DNA from: Shinisaurus crocodilurus
Lineage: Eukaryota > Chordata > Lepidosauria > Squamata > Shinisauridae
DNA: 64,000 nucleotides
Assembly: GCA_021292165.1 (NCBI GenBank)
Contig: CM037877.1
Span: forward strand, 81,933,691-81,997,690
Direction of reading: 5' to 3'
The notes beneath the pieces are model-generated. The model worked only from the letters and a program-made list of their open reading frames with translations. It had not been told where the DNA came from and did not search any database. The first letter of the stretch is position 1; every line of letters begins with the position of its first letter. Positions 47,251-58,200 of this stretch are shown here, piece by piece. The position numbers and the translations under genes are program-made.

Positions 47251-47336
47251 GCTGCAATCCTGCACATAGTTTCTTGGGAATCAGCCCTACTGAACTCAGT
47301 GGGACTTGCTTCTGAGTAAGCATGCATAGGATTGTA
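47251..47336. repeat. TGCAATCCTA-type MITE
   Basis: GCTGCAATCCTGCACATAG and GCATGCATAGGATTGTAC are inverted, around CAGTGGGACTTGCTTCTGAG. Confidence 0.65.
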
Positions 47337-47382
47337 CTACATACCTCCTTGAAAGGAATGAGACTCAGGGGTCAAACTAAAT

Positions 47383-47620
47383 GGGTTGGATCAAGGATCT
47401 GCCTTCAGAAGACAGAATGGCCACACTCCTAGAAGGTGCCTCTGCCCAATTTGGGGGGGATACCCTCTCAGGCCTCTCCCTCACTTACCACATTCAGCAG
47501 AGTCCCCCAACTGGCTGTGTAGTATTGTCAGGGGGCTGGCGGGCTGCCATGGGAAGGAAGGGATGAGGAGGTCTGCTTCTGCCACACCAGTTGCACATGC
47601 CAAAACCTGTATCCAACCCA
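47383..47620. repeat. GGTTGGATCCAA-type MITE
   Basis: The ends GGGTTGGATCAAGG and TGTATCCAACCCA are inverted. The G-rich core contains AGTCCCCCAACTGGC. Confidence 0.55.
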
Positions 47621-47788
47621 ATGTGTAGTACTGTGGTAGCTCTCTGATGAATTCTCAGCGTCTCTTTCTTGTACAAAAAGTAGGCATGCCTCCACCCCAG
47701 TGACTAGTTGCTATGCAGAAACCGCACATGCCCTTTCAGAACTTCTTCACTTCCCTGCGAAAGAGGCAGTCGTTTTTCTGCCTCTTTT

Positions 47789-48357
47789 GTTGGCATTTTG
47801 AGAATTTCGGAGAAATTTCTCAGGGTACAGGGCTTCAGTGCTTACCTTACTGTATGGATGTCGCGGCGTGTGTGTGTGTGCTCTTCATTTTGCCATTTCG
47901 CTTCGTGCCCCCATTCTGTCCTTGCAGCCATTCTGGCTCCATGCGCTTCTTGGAAAGCCCTTTAGAGGACTTGGCCAGGACTTCCTCCCTTGTAGCTTTC
48001 CAGTGCTGCTGTCTGCTGAGTGACTGAAAGCTGAGAGAGGCATTTTTAGCTTTGCTTTGTTGTTAAAAGTCTTTTTAAAAAGCAATAAGAGCAACAACAA
48101 ATCCTCTCTCAGCTTTCAGGCACTCAGCAGGCAACAGCACAGGGAAGCCCCAAGGGTGGATGTCCTGGCTAAATCCTCTAGGGGGCTTTCCAAGAAGCGC
48201 AAGGAGCCAGAGGGCCTGCGAGCGAGGACAGAAGGGCGTGGGGGGCAAAAGAAAACGCACGTGCGCGCGCACACACCCCGCCACCTCCTTACAGTAAGGT
48301 AAGCATTGAAGCCCTGCATCCTGAGAAATTTCTCCAAAATTCTCACTTCTGCCAATT
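47789..48357. repeat. 0.57-kb foldback element
   Basis: The left arm 47789-48062 pairs with the right arm 48080-48357. Paired words include GAGAAATTTCTCAGG with CCTGAGAAATTTCTC, GCTTACCTTACTGT with ACAGTAAGGTAAGC, CTTCTTGGAAAGCCC with GGGCTTTCCAAGAAG, and CTGAAAGCTGAGAGAGG with CCTCTCTCAGCTTTCAG. The short AT-rich loop is near 48070. The open frames on both strands here are mirror images. Confidence 0.88.
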
Positions 48358-48560
48358 TTCGAGTACTGTAGTTTCCTGTTGCCCTTCTTCCCACAGACTG
48401 AAAAATTTGGCACAGTGCTAATTAGGACTAAGCTACAGGTTATCTTCTCAGTCAGGCTTGCTGGTGTTAGTGTCTTTTAGGCAAAATCACTTTTTAATTC
48501 CCAGGCTTTTAAATCTTGCCATTTTTTTTATAGCACCATATTTAGTGATTATCTATTGGG

Positions 48561-48691
48561 TTGGATCCAGACGTAAGTCATACTTAAGAGTATACCAACT
48601 GAAATCAATGGGACTTAGGTTAGTCATGACTAACCTAAGTCCCATTGATTTCAATGGATATACTGTTAAGTATGATTAAGTCTGGATCCAA
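48561..48691. repeat. near-perfect 131-bp hairpin MITE
   Basis: The outer ends are TTGGATCCAG and CTGGATCCAA. The centre is the perfect palindrome AGGTTAGTCATGACTAACCT, extended by CCCATTGATTTC pairs. A half copy is probable at 33928-33985. Confidence 0.92.
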
Positions 48692-48738
48692 GTCATTGTT
48701 GTTATATTGATGTTGTGTTTTTATGATATGATTGTAAA

Positions 48739-48760
48739 TCTGAGCCAGCGTGAGCCACAG
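48739..48760 (-). repeat. 5' scrap of 5S-SINE
   Basis: TGAGCCAGCGTGAGCCACA equals the 5' end of the SINE at 35024-35185. Confidence 0.5.
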
Positions 48761-48805
48761 GATTACACTTAAATTAGGATGACGTCCTATAATAGTGAGC
48801 CATCT

Positions 48806-49250
48806 CTAAATTACCAAGCAATCCTATCATCCTAGACAGCGTCTAGAGGGCCATAGGATTTTTCGGATTCCCAGATCCAAGGGCGGAAAAGAGCTCCAAC
48901 CTCAGATCTGGGGATCTGTGCTCGGATTCCCTCCCCCCCCCCCTGCAGCCAGCGTGGGAAGAACCACGCCAGCTGCTTCTCCGAGGTTATAAGAACCCCG
49001 GAGAAGGGGTTTAGGGGGCGCTCTGAGGGGCCGGGAGGGGAGGAGACCAGCGCTGCCAAGATACGACATATCCGGGCAGCGCTTCAGCCCTCCCCTACCG
49101 AAGCGCCTCAGATGGCCAAAATTGGCCCTCTAGCTGCTTTGCAGAGTGGGAGAAGTGTGGAGGTGACCTTCACCTCCGTGCTCCTCCCACTCTGCATAGG
49201 ATGCCTGTAATCCTCCGAGTTTGGAGGGTTATGGGCGGCCCCATTAGACT
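48806..49250. mobile_element. DNA-transposon-like repeat (family of 3831-4366)
   Basis: CAATCCTATCATCCTAGACA, a GC-rich centre with GGTCTCCTCCCC in reverse, and ATTAGACTGCACTC at the other end. It lacks the nested 5S-SINE seen in the 3831 copy. Confidence 0.55.
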
Positions 49251-49949
49251 GCACTCTTAGTCAATATCCATATTGCTAAGTAAGGGTTTTTGGGAAGTGT
49301 CAAGGTGAAATGATGACCTTAAAAAACAATAAACACATTCCCTGGTTTGCTTCGAATCACTTATTAAAAGTAACAGATTTTCATGGTAAAATAATGTACA
49401 CTGTGCAAATAAACACGTAATAAATATCCCTTAGGAAGATCTACTAGTTAATATAAAAGTAAAAATGATTGCAATGAAATGGAATTGCATGTATGTATGC
49501 ACTGTTTACAGCTCATAGTATTCTGCAACCTTTATCTTCAATACACAGATAGGACAAGAACATAAAGCGAAAACTCATAAAATCTAGAGTAAATTACTAA
49601 TCCACTGAGCTATTTGTGTTGTAAACATGTCTGGAGCTGTAAGAGCCTTGTAAAATAAGATGAAAATTTTAAGAACTTAATTATGTGTGCACAAGGGGGA
49701 AAGAGCTCATTCCAATGCGATGTGAATTTTCTGGTAGACATAAATTAATGTAAAACAATAATTAGCCCTGCAGTAAAGCTTACATCAAACCTATAATGTA
49801 AGCACATTTTAAAAGAACTAAACAGGTTTATGACTGCAGGTTCCTCACTCCCATTTGAGTACATCTTTACTAGGTCTTACTCTGTTAAGATTGCAGTTCT
49901 AATCCACTAAGCATTACTGCAGCAGACTTCCCACCTCCACCAAACAGCC
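49251..49949. other. intergenic DNA, nothing recognised
   Basis: AT-rich and free of recognised repeats. It may contain conserved noncoding DNA but this cannot be told from one sequence. Confidence 0.4.
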
Positions 49950-50226
49950 CCAGCTAGGGTCAGCCAAAGATATTTTTCTGCCTGAGGCAGAGCAACAAAT
50001 GGCACCTCTACTATCCCACCAGTCAAGTTTCATAGGACCCAAGACCAGTCACGTTATTTTGGCACCTGAGGCAGAAAATCTCACTAATGTCTCTCCCTGT
50101 CCCTGGCAGCAAAAATACAACAATAATAAATAATTAACACTTCGCTGCTCTTTCATGACACTCCAAAATCGGCTGCCTGGGGCAGTTGCCTGAGCCTCAC
50201 TCTGACTAAAGGCAGGGCCAGCCTTG
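49950..50226. mobile_element. possible hAT-type MITE
   Basis: CAGCTAGGGTCAGCC and GGCAGGGCCAGCCTTG are loosely inverted, with subterminal CTGCCTGAGGCAG and CTGCCTGGGGCAG. No clean duplication. Confidence 0.4.
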
Positions 50227-50309
50227 AAGGCCCTGACTGATTCCAACACACGGAAATCCTGACATTCCTAAGGAAGAAGTGCAATTAAGTTTCAAAGCAT
50301 TTTAAAATA

Positions 50310-50315
50310 TTTATT
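50310..50315 (-). promoter_or_regulatory. candidate OSTF1 poly(A) signal AATAAA
   Basis: This is the nearest canonical AATAAA that I could find by eye downstream of the OSTF1 stop on the minus strand. It would give a 3' UTR of about 1.9 kb. It lies in AT-rich DNA and may be chance. Noncanonical signals nearer the stop are possible. Confidence 0.25.
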
Positions 50316-50904
50316 CATACTGCATCCTTTTCTGAAGATACTTTTGGTTTGTGGTTTTCCACCCTATAAATGATTTCAGAAACACATCAACTCTGAGGTG
50401 AAATACTTTGGGGTGGGGAATGAGAGTCAGAATCTTTGAAGGACAGGAGGAAGCTATGGGGAAAGCAAAGAGAGCACAAAGTGAAAAACAGTCCCCACCT
50501 CCATGCTACAAATGTGAATGCAAATACATTGTAACATGTTACTACAATGCAGTCACTTTGAGTCAAAGAATAAGTTCCTTCTCCATAGAAATTTTCTGAC
50601 TGGGCTAGGTGGCAAGCCCATGCAGAAGGTAACTTCTGTACACATATTCCTTACTGGGTGAGAAATCTTATGAATGTGAGCTATGATTTCATGCATCCCC
50701 TCTTGAGCCAGCTGTGGCGGCATTAGCATCAATCAGCTGTTCAAGAGGGGAAGCAAAAGCTAGAGATAGTGTGCCTCAGTCATCCCACTCCCCGTTCAAC
50801 AGCTGGTTAGAATGACTGCTGATTATCTGATAGGGTTAGGTGCTCAGTTGGACAGAGGCCAAAGAACTTAATACCTGCCTTCAAAGGAAATACTGACTGT
50901 CCAA

Positions 50905-51043
50905 GGCACTGGTAGGCAACCTGGTGCCCTCCAGAAGTTTTGGACTACAGCTTCTATCAGCCCTAGCCAGCATGGCCAATGATAAAGGATTCTGGGAGTT
51001 GCAGTACAAAGCATCTGAGGAGTACCAGGTTTCCTACGCCTGG
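50905..51043. mobile_element. degenerate hairpin MITE
   Basis: GGCAACCTGGTGCCCTCCAG and GAGTACCAGGTTTCC are inverted. GGACTACAGCTTCTATCAGC and GATTCTGGGAGTTGCAGTAC are decayed ACTACAACTCCCA arms. Confidence 0.65.
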
Positions 51044-51701
51044 TCTAAGGACTTTGGATTTGAGCCATAAAGCAAAAAAAAGTCAAGGATATCTTACTCA
51101 TTAATCTTATCTCTTAAAAATGATATATAAACAATCTCTCTCCATATGCACACACAAACATAGCAGGGACTGTGAAATCCACAGGGGAAGAAATGAATGG
51201 TTGGGAAAATCTCTCCCACACTCACGGTCATTTCAGAGGGAAAAGTGGAGTTCAACCTCACTTTGACCTCGGGGTGACCATTGCAGGGGATGGATTTAGG
51301 CTCAGACAGCAGACCCCTCGTCTTTGAGCCTGATTTGATTTCTCCCTGCAGTCATTCCAGAGTGGCAGAGAGGGCTAAACTTCTCTTTACCATCTTTACC
51401 TTTCCTCTTTACCAGGAACTGTTGGGTGGAAGAATTTGTGGCCTTTTATGTCAGCTGATGAAGCAAGTTGTGCTCCCTTCTCTCAGCCAATACAACTCAC
51501 TCCCTGTCCCTGCTCGGGGCTAGACCTGCACTCTACTGCCATGGATAACCACTGGCAAGAACAGTACATATGCATGTAACAGTCATGACTAAAGCCAATT
51601 TTTTGTGGGAAACATGAGAGTTGTTTTAACTCCAGCTCCCTTAAGGGTATTTTCCCAATATAAAATATTTTCCTGCTCCTGCAATTTCGGCTCCCAGTGC
51701 C

Positions 51702-51738
51702 TTGACACACACACACACATACACACACACACACACAG
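51702..51738 (+). repeat. (CA)n microsatellite
   Basis: CA repeat with one T interruption, in the OSTF1 3' flank. Confidence 0.95.
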
Positions 51739-52193
51739 AGAAAATAAGGTGAAGATGTGCTGTGGGGGGAAAAAACAATCTTCTACCTGAGATGTTTCTC
51801 TCTGTAAAATAATGCTAATCATGTCAGCTATATTTTAAGATGGCTATTTACTGTGCAAACAGACTAACATCTCCATATCCCAAATATTATCCCTGTTTTT
51901 TAAAGAGGAAGGCCTGTTTCCAGTATAATAGGGAATTGGTGGAAAAATCTATCATGCTGTACATATACTCTCACCTAGACAAATTATTTAAATGCAATTA
52001 GAAAATTTGTGGCCCTTAATACGGGGGAGATTTTTACCCTGTGGAAGGGATCTCTCACCATGGTATTTTAAATTATTGTAACTCTTATTCACTGTATGTG
52101 GGAAAAGTACATTTTGTGGTTACAGCGAGAAAGGATTTGAGAAAGGTGGAGGCAAGGGAGGTTGTAGCTTTTTCAAGACAATATTAATGCAAT

Positions 52194-52252
52194 TCAATCA
52201 GAGTCTTCGTCATCAAGGTATTCCTCTGCATTGCTTAATGTTCGCATTATGT
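52194..52252 (-). CDS. OSTF1: OSTF1 last coding exon (probably exon 10), acidic C-terminus and stop
   Basis: The exon encodes (N)[18 protein letters not shown] followed by TGA at 52196-52194. The acceptor is TTTCCAG. The acidic tail is the hallmark C-terminus of OSTF1. Confidence 0.93.
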
Positions 52253-55200
52253 CTGGAAAGAAGAACAAAAGGCATGTAAAACTGTCAATTAAGAAAAGGG
52301 CAAGACATTTTGAGTGTTTTAAAAGATCTGTCATCTCCTGTACCTCAAAGTTCTATTAAGCCAATTTCATCACATTTCCTATGTATCTTGATATTCTTAC
52401 AATAATTAAAAAGGCCTCCTCCCACATCAGCCTGGCATTCTGCCATGACTATGAAGAACCATTTCTTTTCCTCAGGCTCTTCACATACCTTTGAAAAGAA
52501 TGGAAACAAATTGAGCTCTGTCTTCTGTGAAAACAAGTCTATTCTACAGGGTGCTACCTGTCTACTTCTCTTGGGGTGCTTTTCCAGATGATGGCTCCTA
52601 GCAGTACCAATCAAAAGACACTGTACAGCTATTTCATCTTTCCATCCTTAACTGACTTCCTGCGTTAAGAAAAAAGATTAAAGAAGAGGTGCAGAAACCC
52701 AGGAGGGTTACAAAAGGATGTTGTCGTCTGGACCCCTCATAACATTCCATGAATGAAGCAGGGCAGTTACACAATAAAAGCCTCATCTAGAAGCACCCTT
52801 GGTATCAGTTCACTGTCATATGTGTGACTTGAGCAGAGGCACCATTCCTAATCTTGTTGCATAATCCCATTTTATGTGATTGTTCTGGGGATACTCACAA
52901 TTCATTTATAGATGCAGCATATTAGAAGGATATTTGGAAAACCGGGGGGGGGGGGGAATGTCAAAGCTTACTTTGCCCTTGTTTCTTTTTGAGCAGGGAA
53001 GCACATGCAGCATTAGTAGCCATGTCCAGAGCCAGTTTTTTCTCATTGTTTCTTAAATCTGTTCTGGCACCTTTATGAAAACAAAATACAGGGCATCACT
53101 ATTATAAATTCATAAACTTGAAAAAGCTAGAGCCACCTTCACTCTCCTTAGTAGTACTTCTCATCTAAAATTGAACTGGTTTCCCACTCTAATTCCCAGT
53201 GCAAAGCATATCGGGCTTTCATCACAGAGACGCCAAGAGGCATCTGTAGAGAGCCAATGCCAATGGTGGCTTTCAACTTTTAAAGAAAGTTCAGACTGTG
53301 TGTTAGAATATAGAGTTGGAAGTGAACTTGAAGGTCATCTAAGGTGCCTCCAGACAGAGGGCTCCTAGCGCTATCAGTCAAAAGGCATTGTGCTGTTATT
53401 CCGTCTTTTTTTCTTTAATGGATTTTTTTCTGATAAGAAAAAAGATAGAAGAAGTGGTGGAAAAATGCAGGAGGGTTAAAAATGGAAGACATCATCATCT
53501 GGACACCCTATAAAATTCTGTGAATGAGGCAGGGTGATTGCAGAAAGGCCTCATCTGCAAGCAATCTTAGTCTAACCCTGTGCTCAGTGCAGGATCTACA
53601 TCTTTTTCTATCGTTATGTATAACTTTACATGATGCCTAATATCACCACAGCAACACCCTCAAGATTGGTGAAATAATTTCGAAGATAAATGAGGTGGCC
53701 TTTATAATGCCAGCACTGCCCTACACTTCTCCCTAAGCAGATAAAAACATGTTATAGAAGGAATGATGCAGTAGGGTTTCACATATCATGGCTAAAGCCT
53801 ATTAGCATGGCTAGTGGGCTTGGGACCGCAATACTTGACAGAATGCCTCTCCCAACCGCAATCTACCCAGACACTATGATCAACATCTGGGGCCTTCCTC
53901 CGAGTGAGGTTCAGAGGGTGACAACAAGGGGGAGGGCCTTCTCAGGGGTGGCCCCTTGACTGTGGAATGATCTCCCCACTTGGGCCCACCTGGCGCCAAC
54001 TTTGTCATCCTTTCGGCGCCAGGTTAAAACAGTCCCCTGTGCTGAGGCGTTTTAAGAAAATCTAGGGCTGTTTTTAATGGCTTGATGGGGCATGCATATC
54101 AGGTGTTTGTAACACGTCTATTCTGTATTTTAATACTGTTATCTCTGGCAAAACCATTTTTAAATCTTTTAAACTGTTTTTAATTATTATAGAATAATTG
54201 TATGGCTGTTTTATTGTTTTTGGCCTTGTTTTATGCACTGTTGTAAACTACCCAGAGAGCTTCGGCCATTGGGAAGTATAGAAATGAAATGGAATGAATA
54301 AACAAACAAACAAACAAACAAACAGCAATTGTGCCCTTCAGAGAGCTACTGGTTGTAGCAGAAATGTAACAGATTTGCTACTGCATTCTTGGTCTGACTC
54401 TGCACCTCCATGGATGTGGCATTTTATACAATTGCTTGAAGGTCTACATCCTGGCAGAACCAGTGCCCTAGGAGATAGCAAAACTGAATACACAGAGAGC
54501 TTGGTCCGCATCTCCTTGACTTAAGGGACATATGAAGCTCATCTTAAGATCTCACTGACAGATTCTATCCATGGACAAACTGGGAAGCTTTGGTGACTTC
54601 TTAGGATTTGGACTCAACAGGTATGCCAAGTGGGGAAAGAATGGTAACTGCCTTGTAGAAGATAAAACGAATCTACAAAATCAGCTCATTTGCAACATAC
54701 ACTGCAAACTAGGCATGCAAATGTGTATAGCCTGGTTCAGGTGCACAAATGAGAGTTGTGCCTGGGTGTTCTATCCTTGTACCTCCCCTTCTCTTCTCCT
54801 TTGCACCATGATCAACCCAGGAAGTCCTTAATTAACTGTAGTTTCCCTTTACATCAGAACAAGGAAATTATGGTTACCAGGATTGGAACAACTTAAACCA
54901 ACTTCAAACTGTGGTTTAAGATCCTGGCTTGTTCTGATCCTGGTAGGTCTGGCACGAGGACAGTGTGTGGGCACAAAGCTCATACATTTCTTGACTTATT
55001 ATGGACATCCAAACTCGGCCTATGTCTATGACAGAACATGGATCAGTTGGTAAATATAAATTACCTTTTGCCAGCAGTGTTTCTACAATATCTGCATAGC
55101 CTTTCCATGCAGCAGCATGCAAAGCTGTGTCTCCCAGTTTATTCTGTGAAAGTGGAAGGGAAATAACCATCAGTGTTTAAAATATGGCAATGAAAGTTTA

Positions 55201-58200
55201 ATTGATTCTAATTGCAACCAATCATATTATTACAAATCAATTCTTGAAAGCTATTCAGTATGTGATTCCCTACCTGTTGGTTTAGTTCTACATTTGGCTG
55301 CGTCAATAACACTTCCACTATGTCTATATAAAGTGAAAAGAAAAGGAAAAGCTTCATGAAAAACTGGAACTTGTTTTCTTGTACTCAAAATACAGCAGGA
55401 AAATCAGGATCCAGACTCAATCAACTCAAAATTCCCATACCATTTTGTTAAAAGCCTGTGAAAATTGAACTGACAAAACACTAGGAGGAAATCAATATTT
55501 AAAAGATGATACACTCCCTTCTTTCTCCTCACCACCTTAGCTCAAGATACATTTTTTTTTAAATTCTGCTTTTGTTATTAAGAACATTTGATTTTAGATC
55601 CACGTTTTCTTTGACAGAAAGTTCTTTTCTAGTATATTTATTTCTTAATCCCTCCCCACTGCCCACAGTTTAAATTGTATCATATAGGAATTCAGACTCT
55701 ATTAATTTATTACAGTGGAAGATGAAATAGCAGCTGGCCTGTTAACTCAGCAAATGGAAAGTCCAAGAAGATACATTCATCTTAGGTTCTAGCCTACCCT
55801 TGTATAGGAGGTGGGAGCGAAATTAATTTGTTTTGCATTTTAACCTAGGTAAGTCACACTTCCTGAACCAATACGCAAACCAAAATGTAGTTATCCTACA
55901 ATATTTCCAATTCTCTGAATTTTGCTGTGTCGTTCTGATTAAAAATTGTGTACAAACATGCATATATTAGGGAAAATTGCACACAAAAATGTGCATATTA
56001 GTGAAAATGATGCCTCTCCCAGGGAGATAATGGGGGGAGTTCTGGGGGGCAAAACGTACGATTGTTGAGCGGCAGACGCTGGCAGAGCGCTAGGGGCAGG
56101 CCACGCCGATAAAGGGGGACAAGGGATCGATGCTGAATACCTATCCCTTGTCCCGGGCCTGCCCAGAGCCAAGGGATAACTGGGGGGGGCTCCTCCCCCC
56201 ACCTTGCGTTTGCTGTTGTGCAATGCCAGGTCCGTTACCCAAAAAACATCTCTCATCCATGACTTGATCCTGGATGAGGGTGCGGACCTGGCATGTATTA
56301 CGGAAACCTGGCTGGATGCTGCTGCTTCCCCAACTCTGGCGGCCTTGTGTCCGGCTGGTTTCTCGTATGCCCAGCAGCCAAGGGTTGGGGGACGGGGAGG
56401 GGGAGTGGCTGTTATCTATCGGGAGTCCTTGGTCCTTACCAGACTCCCTCTCTGGAAGACCAAGTTTATTGAGTGCATGTACTGGAGGTTGGGTCCCAAG
56501 GGCAGTCTGGGGATTCTGCTTGTGTACCGTCCACCCCGCTGCACGACAGACTCCCTGGCCGAGGTGCTGGAGGTGGTCTCTGATGTGCGTGTGTTGTCCC
56601 CCAGGCTATTGGTGCTGGGGGACTTCAACGTGCATTCGGGGGCTGCCCTCACGGGGGCATCTCGGAACTTCATGGAGACCATGGCTTCCTGGGAGTTGCA
56701 CCCTGTATTAACTGGACCTACCCATGTAGCCAGACAGGCGCTGGACTTGGTTTTAGTTTCTGGAGAGGGGGGAAATGATCTGGAAATCGGGGGTATATCC
56801 ACCCCCCCCCTTGTCATGGTCAGATCACTATCTGGTGGGTCTGGATTTCTCGGTGCCACAACCCCTCTGCAGGGGTGAGGGACCTATTAGAATGGTCCGC
56901 CCCAGGCGTCTTATGGATCCGGATGGATTCCTGAACGCGCTTGGGGAATTGGAGCTCACAAACAGTAGCTCGGTCGAGACCCTGGTGGACGATTGGAATG
57001 CTGCAATCACCAGGGCATTAGACTGAGTTGCCCTGAAGCGCCCTCTTCACCTGAACAGAGCTCGCACGGTGCCATGGTTTACTCCACTGTTGCGAGCTCT
57101 GAAATGAGAGGTGAGAAGACTAGAGCGCCAATGGCGTAAATCCCGCTCCGAATACGATCGGACACAGGTTAGAGCTGCATCCTCGGCCTACCAGGTGGCG
57201 GTGAAGGCAGCAAAAAAGAATTTCTATGCTGCCTCCATTGCGTCTGCGGGGTGCTGCCCCAGGAGGCTGTTCCAGGTGGTCCGCAGCCTGATCAGTCCAG
57301 TTGCTCCGGATCCATTGGAACAGTCTAAAGCCTCCTGTGAGGCTTTAGCGAAGCATTTCGCAGATAAAACCGATCGGATTAGGAGTGGGATTTCGTACGT
57401 TGTGGACACAGGGAGTGAGCGGGAGGAGACCAATGGCAGACCGGTTTTGTGGGATTGGTTCCAGCTTCTTCCTTCTGATGAAGTGGACAAGGTGCTTTCA
57501 TCTGTGAAGCCGACCACCTGCTTGTTTGATCCTTGCATGTCCTGGCTCATCATGAGCTGCAGGGAGGGACTGGGTGAGGGGATCCGCGGTGGTGAATGCC
57601 TCCCTCGAAGAGGGAGTGATGCCATCAGCCCTCAAGGAGACCACAATAAGACCGCTTCTAAAGAAGCCCTCCTTGGATCCCCAAGATCTGAACAACTTTC
57701 GCCCAGTCTCCAATTTGCCATTTCTGGGCAAGGTGATCGAGCGGGTGGTGGGGACTCAGTTGAAGGCACACTTGGATGAAGCCGATTATTTAGATCCATG
57801 CCAGTCGGGCTTCAGGCCTGGACATGGGACGGAAACGGCCTTGGTCGCCTTGGTGGATGATATGAGGAGGGCTTTGGACAGGGGTGAATGCTCTTTTCTA
57901 GTCCTCCTCAATCTCTCAGCGGCTTTTGATACCATTGACCACGGTATCCTCCTGGACCGTCTGGAGGGGTTGGGCATGGGAGGCACTGTATTGCAGTGGT
58001 TCCAGTCCTTCCTCTCTGGAAGGTACCAGAGGGTGGTTCTCAGGGAGGAGGCCTCGGGCCCTCAGCTGCTCACTTGTGGGGTGCTGCAGGGTTCCATCCT
58101 CTCCCCGATGCTATTCAGTATCTACCTAAAGCCGCTGGGAGCTATCATCATGAGGTTTGGGGTGCACTGTCATCAATATGCAGATGACACGCAGCTCTAC

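Larger units (their letters stand above)
50316..52193 (-). other. OSTF1 3' flank / presumptive 3' UTR
   Basis: This is sequence after the OSTF1 stop. It contains a (CA)n tract at 51702-51738 and one degenerate hairpin MITE near 50905-51043. The rest is not recognised. How much is transcribed cannot be read from sequence. Confidence 0.35.

Noticed and set aside
47708..48413. Mirror-image open frames on both strands with similar peptides
   Set aside because: They are a by-product of the foldback arms, not a duplicated gene.
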